A DNA stretch of 64,000 nucleotides from Salegentibacter sp. Hel_I_6 (GTDB lineage: Bacteria; Bacteroidota; Bacteroidia; Flavobacteriales; Flavobacteriaceae), in the NCBI RefSeq assembly GCF_000745315.1, contig NZ_JQNQ01000001.1, positions 2,914,001 to 2,978,000 of the forward strand, read 5' to 3'. The translations under genes and the position numbers were made by a program. The notes under the pieces are model-generated. The model was not told the DNA's origin, ran no database searches, and worked only from the letters and a program-made list of their open reading frames with translations. Below are positions 1-8,303 of this stretch, in pieces; positions within the stretch are counted from its first letter, which is position 1; each line of letters starts with the position of its first letter.

Positions 1-305
1 ATGATGGCAGTTACTGCCATAGAGAGTCCCATTCCAATGGAATACAACAAAAATAAATAGGTTTCAGTAAGACCTACGGTGGCTACAGCTGAGGCTCCCA
101 GTTTACCAACAAAATAAATGTCAACCAGGGCAAAGGTTGATTCCATTACCAGTTCAAGAATCATAGGAACAGCCAGAAGAAAAATAGCTCGTTTCAGGCT
201 GATCGTAGTATAATCTGCCTCGGTGCCTTTAATTGCCTCTAAAAGTGCTTTCCAAAGATTTCTTTTAGGAGACTTTACAGGTATGGAGTGAGTACTTTTT
301 TCCAT
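1..305 (-). CDS. MATE family multidrug efflux transporter, N-terminal part (runs off the left edge)
   Basis: Only the first ~101 codons are in the window. The start is the ATG at 305-303 and the frame stays open to base 1. After a ~35-residue polar N-terminus come two hydrophobic segments. The motifs AVPMILELVMEST and ALVDIYFVGKLG match the first helices of MATE (multidrug and toxic compound extrusion) proteins, which export cationic drugs against Na+ or H+ in the inner membrane. It is divergent from katG. The family call rests on the TM1-TM2 region only, so substrate and full length cannot be judged. Confidence 0.8.
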   Translation of the reverse strand, partial: MEKSTHSIPVKSPKRNLWKALLEAIKGTEADYTTISLKRAIFLLAVPMILELVMESTFALVDIYFVGKLGASAVATVGLTETYLFLLYSIGMGLSMAVTAI

Positions 306-389
306 ATCCCAAAGGATTAAATAAAAACCTGGTTTTATAGGAAAGGTAATTCAAAATATCATTGGTGTAATTATATGTTTAAAAAAAGT

Positions 390-587
390 TTAACGATTGT
401 AGATCCCGTATTTACTTAGCATCTGCCTACATTCTACTTTTAAAATCAAACAGTAATATTTGACTACATTTTTCTTCCTTTTTCCATATCTACTCAAAAG
501 ATCATTATAGCTCTTCGGTATTGGATCATTAGGCCAGATTACAAGACATAGTTCTAAAAATTTGTTGCCAGGAAAAATACTAGCCAT
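390..587 (-). CDS. small hypothetical ORF between the MATE gene and katG (doubtful)
   Basis: A 65-codon ORF, basic, with a run of K and R near the middle. I do not recognise it. It lies in the divergent MATE/katG interval, where the katG promoter must also be, and no promoter or ribosome site supports it. It could be a fragment of a lost gene or a chance ORF. Conservation in related genomes would be needed to accept it. Confidence 0.2.
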   Translation of the reverse strand: MASIFPGNKFLELCLVIWPNDPIPKSYNDLLSRYGKRKKNVVKYYCLILKVECRQMLSKYGIYNR

Positions 588-629
588 TCAACATTAAAAT
601 TATTTTTTAAACCAACAATACTTATTATT

Positions 630-2927
630 ATGAAAAACATGGACAATCCAGATAATCTGTCTAAGTGCCCATTTAGAGGCACCAGGATTGGTGGGGCTAT
701 TGGAACTTCACCACAACTAGATGACTGGTGGCCTAACAGATTACAGGTAGAATTGCTTCACCAGGAACAACCCGTTGCAAACCCTTTAAGCGATGAAAAT
801 TATAAGGAGGCTTTCAATAAAATTAACCTTCAGCAACTCAAGAAAGAAATAAAAGCAATGCTGGTCGATTCCAAAGACTGGTGGCCGGCCGATTATAATA
901 ATTACGGCCCTCAAATGATTCGTATGGCCTGGCATTCTGCCGGGACTTATCGTATTGCAGATGGTCGTGGAGGAGCTGGGCAGGCGCTGCAACGTTTCGG
1001 TCCAATTAATTCCTGGTGGGACAATGGAAATATCGATAAATCCCGAAGACTCCTTTGGCCAATTAAACAAAAATACGGAGCTTCTCTGTCCTGGGCAGAT
1101 CTTATTGTACTCACCGGAAACTGTGCTTTGGAGATCATGAATTTCCCAACATACGGTTTTGGAGGTGGGCGTCGCGATGCCTGGGAACCTGATCGCAGTA
1201 CTTATTGGGGACCTGAATTCTGGAACGGTAAACCCTTTAAAGAATCTAAAGTTGGTGAATATTACGACGGGCACCCTGAGGAGATGGTAACCCAGAATTT
1301 ACGTTGGAAAGGAGAGCCATCAGATCCAAACCGTGACCTAGAGAATCCGTTAGCGGCAACACACCAGGCTTTGATCTATGTAAATCCGGAAGGTCCCGGC
1401 GGAAATGGCGAACCTAAGGATTCCGCAATGGCCATTCGTGAATCTTTTAAGCGTATGGCGATGAACGATGAGGAAACCGTTGCTTTGATTGCAGGTGGAC
1501 ATGCCTTCGGAAAAAGCCACGGAATGGCAAGCGCAGATAAAATTGGTCCTGCTCCAGAAGCCGCACCATTGCAGGCTATGGGAATGGGCTGGCAAAATTC
1601 TGAAGGAACCGGTTTTGGAAAGTATACCATGACCAACGGAATTGAAGGTTCCTGGACTCCAGACCCTACAACCTGGGATAATAATTACCTGATCAACCTT
1701 TTCAAATTTGAATGGAAGAAGACTGAAAGTCCTGCCGGAGCAGTTCAATGGACTCCTGAAGACGCAAATGCGCCAAAAACGCCAGATGCTCACGAGGAAG
1801 GAAAGATGAACGATTTGATGATGATGACCTCGGATATCGCTCTCAAAGTAGATCCAGCTTATAATGAAATCTGTCAAAAATTCCTGAATGACTTTGAGTA
1901 TTTCACCAATGCATTTTCAAAAGCCTGGTATAAATTGACCCATAGAGACATGGGACCAAAAGATCGTTACCTGGGGCCGGAAGTTCCAGAAGAAGATTTA
2001 ATATGGCAGGATCCAGTACCAAAAAGAGATTATAACATTATTGAAGAAGTCGATATTTCAGGCCTAAAACAACAAATCCTAGACAGCGACCTGTCGGTTT
2101 CGGCATTGGTTTCAGCAGCCTGGTCTTCTGCGGCTATTTACCGTGATTCAGATAAACGTGGCGGGGCCAATGGTGCTCGTATCGCTTTGGAACCACAAAA
2201 TAGCTGGGATCTAAACAGACCTGATGAACTCAATAAAGTTTTGTCAACTCTAAAATCTATCAAAGAGGATTTCAATGGGAATCAGTCTGAAAATAAAAAG
2301 GTTTCCCTGGCAGACCTTGTAGTGCTTGGAGGTTGCGCAGCTATTGAAAAAGCGGCCAATGAAGGTGGTTTCAGTGTAAATGTACCTTTTACTCCAGGCC
2401 GTACAGATGCCACTTCAGAGCAGACCGACGTGGAAAGTTTTGACTGGCTGAAACCGGTTTCAGATGGTTTTAAAAATTATCACAATGATAAAGTGGGTTA
2501 CAACGTACCTGCTGAAAGAATCTTCCTGGATCGCGCACAGCTACTTACGCTAAATGCACCGGAATGGACTGTTCTAACTGCCGGCCTTAGAGTTTTGGAT
2601 CAAAATTTTGATCACTCCAAACACGGAGTTTTTACTGATCGTCCTGGAACTTTAAGCAATGATTTCTTTCAGGTTCTTTTAAGTATGGACTATGAATGGG
2701 TTCCGCAGAACGACAAGGAAATGCTTTTTGACATTAAAGATCGGGAGACTGGAAATATTAAATATACAGCGACCCGTTGTGACCTGATTTTTGGATCTAA
2801 TGCCCAGTTGCGAAATATCGCTGAAGTATATGGTGCTGAAGATGGAAGAGAGCGATTTGTAAAAGATTTTGTGAAAGCCTGGGATAAAGTAATGATGCTG
2901 GATAGGTATGACGTTAAAGACGACTAA
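630..2927 (+). CDS. katG: catalase-peroxidase KatG
   Basis: A bifunctional haem enzyme that breaks down hydrogen peroxide (catalase) and oxidises small donors (peroxidase). At 765 residues it has the normal two-domain length: an active N-terminal haem domain and a degenerate C-terminal copy. The distal pocket Arg98-Trp101-His102 (RMAWHSAGTYR) is present. So is the proximal His291 (AGGHAFGKSHG). The residues of the Met-Tyr-Trp cross-link needed for catalase activity are Trp101, Tyr250 (in IYVNPEGP) and Met276 (in RMAMND). Start chosen at the first ATG; a second Met at codon 4 is possible. Probably an oxidative-stress gene transcribed alone. Confidence 0.97.
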   Translation: MKNMDNPDNLSKCPFRGTRIGGAIGTSPQLDDWWPNRLQVELLHQEQPVANPLSDENYKEAFNKINLQQLKKEIKAMLVDSKDWWPADYNNYGPQMIRMAWHSAGTYRIADGRGGAGQALQRFGPINSWWDNGNIDKSRRLLWPIKQKYGASLSWADLIVLTGNCALEIMNFPTYGFGGGRRDAWEPDRSTYWGPEFWNGKPFKESKVGEYYDGHPEEMVTQNLRWKGEPSDPNRDLENPLAATHQALIYVNPEGPGGNGEPKDSAMAIRESFKRMAMNDEETVALIAGGHAFGKSHGMASADKIGPAPEAAPLQAMGMGWQNSEGTGFGKYTMTNGIEGSWTPDPTTWDNNYLINLFKFEWKKTESPAGAVQWTPEDANAPKTPDAHEEGKMNDLMMMTSDIALKVDPAYNEICQKFLNDFEYFTNAFSKAWYKLTHRDMGPKDRYLGPEVPEEDLIWQDPVPKRDYNIIEEVDISGLKQQILDSDLSVSALVSAAWSSAAIYRDSDKRGGANGARIALEPQNSWDLNRPDELNKVLSTLKSIKEDFNGNQSENKKVSLADLVVLGGCAAIEKAANEGGFSVNVPFTPGRTDATSEQTDVESFDWLKPVSDGFKNYHNDKVGYNVPAERIFLDRAQLLTLNAPEWTVLTAGLRVLDQNFDHSKHGVFTDRPGTLSNDFFQVLLSMDYEWVPQNDKEMLFDIKDRETGNIKYTATRCDLIFGSNAQLRNIAEVYGAEDGRERFVKDFVKAWDKVMMLDRYDVKDD

Positions 2928-2949
2928 ACTTCATTCTCCTTAATTTTAA

Positions 2950-2980
2950 AACCCGGTATTATCAGTGATAGTATCGGGTT
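2950..2980 (+). terminator. hairpin behind katG
   Basis: Inverted repeat AACCCGGTA / TATCGGGTT (8 of 9 paired) with an inner ATC/GAT pair, starting 23 bp after the katG stop. There is no long U-tract, so termination efficiency is uncertain. Confidence 0.5.
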
Positions 2981-3105
2981 CTATAGAAAAGAACTAAATT
3001 AGTTTCCATAAAAAGCAAAATCGTTAAGATGATTTTGAGATGGAGGAGATAATATTCTCGTAATCATTACATCATTCTTGAGATAAAAATTTTTACCTTT
3101 TCTAG

Positions 3106-3480
3106 CTAAAAGTAGTTTAGATATGGAATTATGTTGTTTTTGAAATAAACTTCATTATAGTTTTTAAGAGCAAAAAAGGTAACAAATTGAAAAAAAAGTC
3201 CCATAAAGCCTTCCAGAATTTTCCCAATGCCACGTTTCTGCGGCTGGTTTAAAAAGTCATTTAATAAATCTTCGCTTCTTTTAATTCAAATATTCCACAT
3301 AAAGCTTCTGGCGTTCTCAGCGATATTGTTCGAAGTTGTAATATAACCGCTGCGGACTCTATAACCGCTAGTTATATATTTCTTAATAGTTTCTTTAATA
3401 TAATTTTAGATTATAGCTTCAGAGGTTTTCATTTCACCGTAAAGGCATTGAAATCTCATTCGTAAAAGTATAGAGGCAGT
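3106..3480 (-). pseudogene. decayed protein-coding remnant, identity unknown
   Basis: One minus-strand frame from about 3480 to the TAG at 3108-3106 reads as plausible protein (segments TTSNNIAENARSF, SEDLLNDFLNQPQKRGIGK and EGFMGLFFQFVTFFALKNY) but is interrupted by TAA near 3409-3407 and TGA near 3288-3286. The composition is protein-like and the frame is consistent on both sides of the stops, which suggests a gene inactivated by point mutations. I do not recognise the family. It lies just outside the left boundary of the genomic island. Confidence 0.4.
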
Positions 3481-3494
3481 TTACCATCTTAAAA

Positions 3495-3531
3495 CAAAAA
3501 AACCCGTAAATCCTGGGATTTTGGGGTTTTT
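3495..3531 (-). terminator. second copy of the ssrA terminator, at the left island boundary
   Basis: The hairpin around CCCGTAAATCCTGGGATTTT is nearly identical to the terminator at 39630-39666 that follows the intact tmRNA gene. Here it has no tmRNA gene in front of it. The simplest reading is that this is the original ssrA terminator, separated from its gene by integration of the island. Confidence 0.75.
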
Positions 3532-3547
3532 GATTGTTTTGTACTCA

Positions 3548-3565
3548 AAAAGTGGAGTCGGAGGG
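3548..3565. repeat. left attachment site (copy of the ssrA 3' end)
   Basis: AAAAGTGGAGTCGGAGGG is identical to 39684-39701, which covers the acceptor-stem 3' strand of tmRNA. After it the two copies diverge (AACGACC here, GTTCGAACC in ssrA). The neighbouring terminator copy is on the chromosome side, as expected for an att site left by an integrase that targets the ssrA 3' end. Confidence 0.85.
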
Positions 3566-3624
3566 AACGACCGTTTTTTCTAGTTACCAGTGTTTACAAG
3601 TCTTTTCAGAGGCCACAGAAATTT

Positions 3625-3647
3625 GGTCACCGGATTGGTCTCGCTTT
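3625..3647 (+). repeat. integrase arm-type repeat, left end
   Basis: Begins GGTCACCG and contains GGTCTCG. It matches 39568-39590 at 20 of 23 positions in the same orientation. Further GGTCTCGA motifs lie beside the integrase gene. Placement ~60 bp inside the left end suggests an accessory binding site of the recombinase; this function is inferred. Confidence 0.55.
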
Positions 3648-3752
3648 AACAAAATTTAACGTTTGGCTGAAATTTTAATACACTTCTTCACCCTAAAATA
3701 AACCATTCTCCTCTAAAATAATTTCAACTCAATATTTACCTAATTTTAAATA

Positions 3753-4418
3753 TTATATCAGTTGTAGATCTTTCATTATGGAGACCAAATGAGGATTAGT
3801 GTTGGCGTTGAACTCATCTCTCAAATCTTTTAGCCTTTTTTCAATCGCACTTTTACTTCTGGGTTTTATATTCAGGATTTTTAATTCCTCTTGGATTTGG
3901 TCTTGCGTAAGTCCGTTGGAAAGAAATTTTACAATATTGATTTCAAAATCGTTTAGAACCAGTAAATTATTTTGGTTTAAAGCCTTCTCTATTGTTGGGG
4001 AATTATAAGTTTTCCCTTTCCATAGTTTTTCAATTGCTATTTTTAGTTCTTTTAATCCTCTACGGTCTTTACAAACATAGCCGTCTATATTACCAGATTC
4101 CCATAATTCTTTTACCGTTTGGGGATGATCCTCTATAGAATTTACAAGAATTTTGAGATCGGGATATTCAGATTTTAAAAGGGCGATAAGTTCTTTTCCG
4201 GATTTGATCTTTTCATCCCGATGATCTTCTTTAAAGGAGAGATCACAAATAAGTAAATCGAAAGGTTTGTCATCTTGTAAAGCTTTTTTAGCCAAAAGCC
4301 AGGCCTTGTCACAGTATTGCGCGTGAGTTATTTCCGGAATATTCAATTCATTTAAAATAGATGCTACAGCGTGATTAATGCTGTCCATATCTTCTGCAAC
4401 TAATACCTTTTTAAACAT
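3753..4418 (-). CDS. response regulator with receiver domain and C-terminal helix-turn-helix
   Basis: A 221-residue cytoplasmic transcription factor. Residues 1-125 form a receiver domain, with acidic pocket residues E9/D10 and phospho-acceptor D59 (LLICDLSF). Residues ~150-221 (DFEINIVKFLSNGLTQDQI onwards) form an HTH region of LuxR/NarL type, though divergent. Its start lies 9 bp after the stop of the histidine kinase gene 4428-6356, so the two form a kinase-regulator pair in one transcript. It is the first gene inside the left end of the island. Its targets are unknown. Confidence 0.85.
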   Translation of the reverse strand: MFKKVLVAEDMDSINHAVASILNELNIPEITHAQYCDKAWLLAKKALQDDKPFDLLICDLSFKEDHRDEKIKSGKELIALLKSEYPDLKILVNSIEDHPQTVKELWESGNIDGYVCKDRRGLKELKIAIEKLWKGKTYNSPTIEKALNQNNLLVLNDFEINIVKFLSNGLTQDQIQEELKILNIKPRSKSAIEKRLKDLRDEFNANTNPHLVSIMKDLQLI

Positions 4419-4427
4419 ACCCTTAAT

Positions 4428-6356
4428 CTATATTGGAATTTGGATGAGTATTTTTAATCCTCTTTCCTGTGCGGTATCAAATTTAAGTTTTCCATTTATA
4501 GAAAAAATACGGTTTTCCATATTTTGAACCCCATTTCCTGATGTTAGGCTTTCTTTTTTAACACCAATCCCGTTATCGGAATATTGAATTTTTAATAGAT
4601 TTTTTTCAGAAGAAAATATAATTGCCACCAAACTTGCTTTGCTGTGTTTATTCATATTGATCATGATCTCCTGTAACACCCTATAAATCACAAGCTTTTT
4701 CTCGATATTTAAATCATTCCAGGCAATGCTTTTTTCACCGCTTAAAATAAGCCTGGCATCTTTAGGACAAATTGAAGAGAGTAATGCTACGAGTTGATCG
4801 AGGTATCCCTCACCGGTATTAATTTCATTGTTTTCCCTGGAAATATTTCGGGTAAGCTTGTAAATGTGTTCAATTCTGTCCATCGTTGCTGCAGGTGCAA
4901 TTGCTTCCAAACTACTCATCACATTATAAACGTCATTGGCCAACTCATCGTGAATTTTTTTGGAAATTCTGGTTTCCGTTTTATGGGTTTCGCGAATCTT
5001 TTCTTTCAAGTGCTTTTGTCTCAGGTAGAAAAATCCGAATCCACCAGATACTATAAGCAATAATCCTCCAAGGGAGAGAATGATGATTTGACTCTTAAGT
5101 TCTTCTGTTTCCAGTAGTTGTTTTATTTTTTCAGCCTCAAGATTATTAATTTCTTTTTGCTTTTGTTCCTCATCGAACCTAATCTTAGCGAAGAGATTTT
5201 TTGACTGAATATTTTCAGCTTTTATACTGTCATTAAGCTGTATATAACGATTAGATAAATCCCTGGCTTTTTCTAAAGAAGAAAGTTGAATTAATTTTTC
5301 TATAGCGGTAAGCTCGGCATTCTTACTATTAATATCCTTAGCGGCTAATAATAAGCTATCGGCATACAGTTTTGAAATTTGGGAATCCTTATTTCGGTAA
5401 TAATCTCCAAGATGATCATAACTGGCTAGAAGACCATTCTTATCATTCTGTTCCCGCCTAATATTCGTAGCTTCCAGTAGCTCGTCCCTGACTTTGGCCG
5501 AAGAATCCTGTAACCATTTTGTATAGGCAAGATTATCCACAAACCTGGCTTTAGAAAGAATACTTATTGAATTGGATCTTTCGATAATCCTTTCAAAAAT
5601 TTTTATAGCCTCGTCGTATTTTTTTTGATCCTGAAGAGCAAGCGCAATATTATTCAGGTTGCTCAGGCTATCTCTAGTTGTAACAGCATAGTTAAGGGCA
5701 TTTTGCCATTCGGTTATGGCATCCTGATAAAATCCCTGGTTACGGTAGGCAGTAGCAATGGTATTAAAAGCGCTGCTTACAAAGGTAGAATCTTCATCGG
5801 CAAGATACCCTAAAGCCTCGGTGGCAGTTTGCTGAGCCCCGGTATGATCGGTCAATTGGCTTTGTGCAATGGCCATTTCAGTAGTTCTTCGTCCGGCATT
5901 GGCAGTGTCCCCAATTTTTAAATAGAGTTGCCGCGCTTTATAAGCATTTTCAAAAACTTCCTCATCGCTATTTAAGTAATCAAAAATTGCAGATTTCCTG
6001 TAGTATCCTTTTGCAATATAACTTGAATCATTTTGTGCCTTAGCGGTATTTATAAGAGAATCTGAAAAATAAAGCGAGCTATCATATTCCTTTAATTTTA
6101 TATGATAATAAATTTTATAGTCCAGGAGATCGGGAATTAGGGTATCATTTTTATCCGTGTTGCTTTGAAGTGCATTATTGAAATTAGCGATCTTATCCCT
6201 GATTTCTTTAGAATTTTTTCCCTTTTCAAAATAGGTAAATGAAGAATCTGTCCTGGTTTGTTCCGAAGGCTCAGAAGACATCTTTTCGTTGCTGCAAGAG
6301 GATAAAAGCAGGAAACATAAAATACAATAAATATGAAGAAGGGGGCGTGGGTTCAT
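4428..6356 (-). CDS. TPR-containing lipoprotein sensor histidine kinase
   Basis: 642 residues. An SPII signal with lipobox LSSC (Cys21) is followed by a TPR-rich sensor region (~30-400), a coiled segment, one TM helix (~423-445), a HisKA_3-like dimerisation helix with candidate phospho-His469 (KKIHDELAND) and a HATPase_c domain (N-box ~567-569, DNGIG 594-598). This architecture (periplasmic TPRs, HisKA_3 kinase, NarL-type partner) is common in Bacteroidota. The ligand is unknown. A terminator-like hairpin with a U-tract ends 16 bp before the start codon, so transcription into this gene may be attenuated. Confidence 0.9.
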   Translation of the reverse strand: MNPRPLLHIYCILCFLLLSSCSNEKMSSEPSEQTRTDSSFTYFEKGKNSKEIRDKIANFNNALQSNTDKNDTLIPDLLDYKIYYHIKLKEYDSSLYFSDSLINTAKAQNDSSYIAKGYYRKSAIFDYLNSDEEVFENAYKARQLYLKIGDTANAGRRTTEMAIAQSQLTDHTGAQQTATEALGYLADEDSTFVSSAFNTIATAYRNQGFYQDAITEWQNALNYAVTTRDSLSNLNNIALALQDQKKYDEAIKIFERIIERSNSISILSKARFVDNLAYTKWLQDSSAKVRDELLEATNIRREQNDKNGLLASYDHLGDYYRNKDSQISKLYADSLLLAAKDINSKNAELTAIEKLIQLSSLEKARDLSNRYIQLNDSIKAENIQSKNLFAKIRFDEEQKQKEINNLEAEKIKQLLETEELKSQIIILSLGGLLLIVSGGFGFFYLRQKHLKEKIRETHKTETRISKKIHDELANDVYNVMSSLEAIAPAATMDRIEHIYKLTRNISRENNEINTGEGYLDQLVALLSSICPKDARLILSGEKSIAWNDLNIEKKLVIYRVLQEIMINMNKHSKASLVAIIFSSEKNLLKIQYSDNGIGVKKESLTSGNGVQNMENRIFSINGKLKFDTAQERGLKILIQIPI

Positions 6357-6371
6357 AAAGCGAAAATAAAT

Positions 6372-6397
6372 AAAAAAAGCCGCTAAAAAATAGCGGC
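6372..6397 (-). terminator. terminator-like hairpin in the leader of the histidine kinase gene
   Basis: On the minus strand GCCGCTA-TTTTT-TAGCGGC is a perfect 7-bp stem followed by seven T residues, ending 16 bp before the ATG at 6356. No gene ends upstream on this strand, so it would stop transcripts that begin in 6400-6680. It is either an attenuator for the kinase operon or the end of a small RNA. Confidence 0.6.
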
Positions 6398-6476
6398 CTG
6401 GCTGATTATATTAATTAGCGTTGTCTGATGTTTTGTAGATGGATAATTGTATTTTTTTTCAACATTCATTCTCTCG

Positions 6477-6491
6477 CGTCATAGTTTGACG
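6477..6491. promoter_or_regulatory. operator-like inverted repeat CGTCA-N5-TGACG
   Basis: CGTCATAGTTTGACG: 5-bp half-sites with a 5-bp spacer, 121 bp upstream of the kinase start. The same half-sites and spacing recur at 30598-30614 upstream of another island gene, which suggests a shared dimeric repressor. The remainder of the 6357-6683 interval holds a CGAAG/CTTCG hairpin and no convincing gene. Confidence 0.4.
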
Positions 6492-6683
6492 TCCTTTCCT
6501 TTCATCTTTGAAAATATAAGTAGCGAAGTTAATTGCTTCGTGTTGTTTAATGTTAAGAATAGATCCGCTTCAGTCTGTGACTTTTCCAATAAGTAGGGGT
6601 AAAGGAAAATTAAAGGACGAAGCGGAATCTTATTCTGATTTCAGAACCGAAAGTAAGATTACTATGAACTATATGAAGTAAGT

Positions 6684-7019
6684 ATGAAAAAGTTATTTCT
6701 AGATGATATTCGTACCCCGGAGATGGTATATGATACAATTGAAGCAAAAGATTTTATTGTGGTAAGGAATTATGCTGATTTCGTAAAGTACATAAAACAA
6801 AACGGTCTCCCGGATTTTATCAGCTTTGATAATGATCTGGGTTTAGACGAAAATGGAGAAATAGCACCAGATGGATATGACGCAGCAAAATGGTTGGTGT
6901 ACGAATCGGGTTTTGACCTTCGGGAGCTGCAATTTAAAGTTCACTCAGCCAACCCTGTTGCGGCGGAGCAGATTAGGGGATTGTTGAGCAACTATATTCA
7001 GTTTTTGAAAAAGAGTTGA
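6684..7019 (+). CDS. cREC-type (cyclic-phosphate processing) receiver-like protein
   Basis: 111 residues. The receiver-like core has FLDDIRTP (D7, D8), FISFDNDLG (D49, D51), and then DGYDAAKWL, the pattern of the stand-alone cREC family (cyclic-phosphate processing receiver). That family was proposed from comparative genomics to act on cyclic phosphate ends and is often found near conflict and RNA-repair genes; its biochemistry is poorly tested. There is no output domain, so it is unlikely to be a classical response regulator. It stands alone, divergent from the kinase operon. Confidence 0.65.
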   Translation: MKKLFLDDIRTPEMVYDTIEAKDFIVVRNYADFVKYIKQNGLPDFISFDNDLGLDENGEIAPDGYDAAKWLVYESGFDLRELQFKVHSANPVAAEQIRGLLSNYIQFLKKS

Positions 7020-7170
7020 AATTTTCTACGGTTACTTATAAGATCCACACGTTTACTAAACGCTCTTCTTTCGCTTTAACATAAAATTTAGATTTATAAA
7101 AAATTAAAAATAGCTACCGTTTTATAGTGTACGGTAATACAGAACTTTATTAAAACTTAATCCCAAATTA

Positions 7171-7815
7171 ATGCAAAAAGAAACTAAACCAAAAAAAATG
7201 GATCAAGGTATGATCATGAAAGCCTTGGACTACTCCTATGATAAAGCGATAAATGGAATAACAGGCTTCGATTCTGCCCAAGAAATGGCTGATAGCTATA
7301 GAGGAAATGGAAAGACCAATATCCAAAATTGTAATTCTTTGATAAGATGGCAAAACACTAAAGCAACCACAAGTGGATTTCTTACAGGTTTAGGAGGACT
7401 ATTGACAATGCCCGTAGCTATTCCTGCTAATTTAGCCAGCGTTATGTATGTTCAAATTAGAATGATTGCTGCCATAGCTCATATGGGGGGACATGATTTA
7501 AGAGATGACAGAGTTAAATCCTTGGTTTATGTTTGTATGGCTGGAAATGGAGCAAAGGATATTTTAAAAGATATAGGAATCGTGGTTGGTCAAAAAGTAA
7601 CTCAAAAAATGATTGCGAATATTTCTGGTAAAACGGTCACAGCAATCAATCAAAAAATAGGCTTTAGACTCTTAACTAAATTCGGGCAAAAAGGTGCAAT
7701 CAATATGGGTAAAGCTGTGCCACTTATCGGAGGTTTGATAGGTGGAACATTTGATGGGGTAACAACCAACTTAATAGGGAATACTGCGCGAAGAACTTTT
7801 ATTCAGGCTAATTAA
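7171..7815 (+). CDS. EcsC family protein
   Basis: 214 residues. It matches the EcsC family: a central hydrophobic hairpin (~67-92, GFLTGLGGLLTMPVAIPANL), the conserved segment VQIRMIAAIAHMGGHD, and a Gly-rich hydrophobic C-terminus (VPLIGGLIGGTFDGVTTNLIG) that may insert into membranes. The molecular role of EcsC proteins is not settled; they recur in bacterial conflict loci. It is followed 39 bp later by a small HNH-like protein on the same strand, so the two are probably co-transcribed. Confidence 0.75.
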   Translation: MQKETKPKKMDQGMIMKALDYSYDKAINGITGFDSAQEMADSYRGNGKTNIQNCNSLIRWQNTKATTSGFLTGLGGLLTMPVAIPANLASVMYVQIRMIAAIAHMGGHDLRDDRVKSLVYVCMAGNGAKDILKDIGIVVGQKVTQKMIANISGKTVTAINQKIGFRLLTKFGQKGAINMGKAVPLIGGLIGGTFDGVTTNLIGNTARRTFIQAN

Positions 7816-7854
7816 CGCAATATTTTAATCAGAAGTTTTTTTCTGCTAGAACTA

Positions 7855-8295
7855 ATGAATTTCGATCCAAACCGCCCGTATCACCGATATGAAATAGATT
7901 TACTCTTTACAAAAACAAAAACTCAAATGCATCAAAAATCTTTGGAGAGTGGAGGAGATGGTAGAGCACTTTTTAAAGATTGTTATACAGGGAAAATCTT
8001 ACGTGGCGGTGATTGCTATGACTATGAACACATTCGATCTTCAGAAGCTGTTTTTATGGAGTATCGTGAACGCTTAACCAATTCTGAAATTGCAGAGGTG
8101 GTAAATTGCCCTGAAAATGTGGCTGTTACTTTGCGCAGTATTAATCAATCCAAAGGGAAAATGAAACTAGAAGATTGGTTGTCTAATGCTAATATTGTCT
8201 CTAGTCACAGAATAGATGTTGCATTATCTAAAAATGCTGCGGCTAGAGCAGATAGAGGGATTCAGCAAAAAGTAAAAGAAATACTATCAAGGTAG
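7855..8295 (+). CDS. small HNH-like endonuclease
   Basis: 146 residues. Features of an HNH (beta-beta-alpha metal) fold are DCYTGKIL at 42-49, the catalytic motif YDYEHIRSS with His59, and a distal TLRSINQSKGK segment (N97, K100) like the Asn/Lys of the third HNH element. There are no Cys pairs for a structural zinc. The order 'TG...DYEHI...N...SK' is what supports nuclease activity; no closer family is recognised. It is paired with the EcsC gene upstream and convergent with the broken DUF2779 gene. It may act as the nuclease effector of a two-gene unit with EcsC; this is inference. Confidence 0.6.
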   Translation: MNFDPNRPYHRYEIDLLFTKTKTQMHQKSLESGGDGRALFKDCYTGKILRGGDCYDYEHIRSSEAVFMEYRERLTNSEIAEVVNCPENVAVTLRSINQSKGKMKLEDWLSNANIVSSHRIDVALSKNAAARADRGIQQKVKEILSR

Positions 8296-8303
8296 ATGGG
8301 AGA

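Noticed and set aside
786..1877. Long minus-strand ORFs inside katG (786-1274, 1350-1877, 1376-1636)
   Set aside because: They are antisense shadows of a strongly conserved gene and have no sensible protein features.
6684..7019. Classical response regulator of the adjacent kinase
   Set aside because: No output domain, and the kinase already has a cognate regulator directly downstream; motifs fit cREC better.
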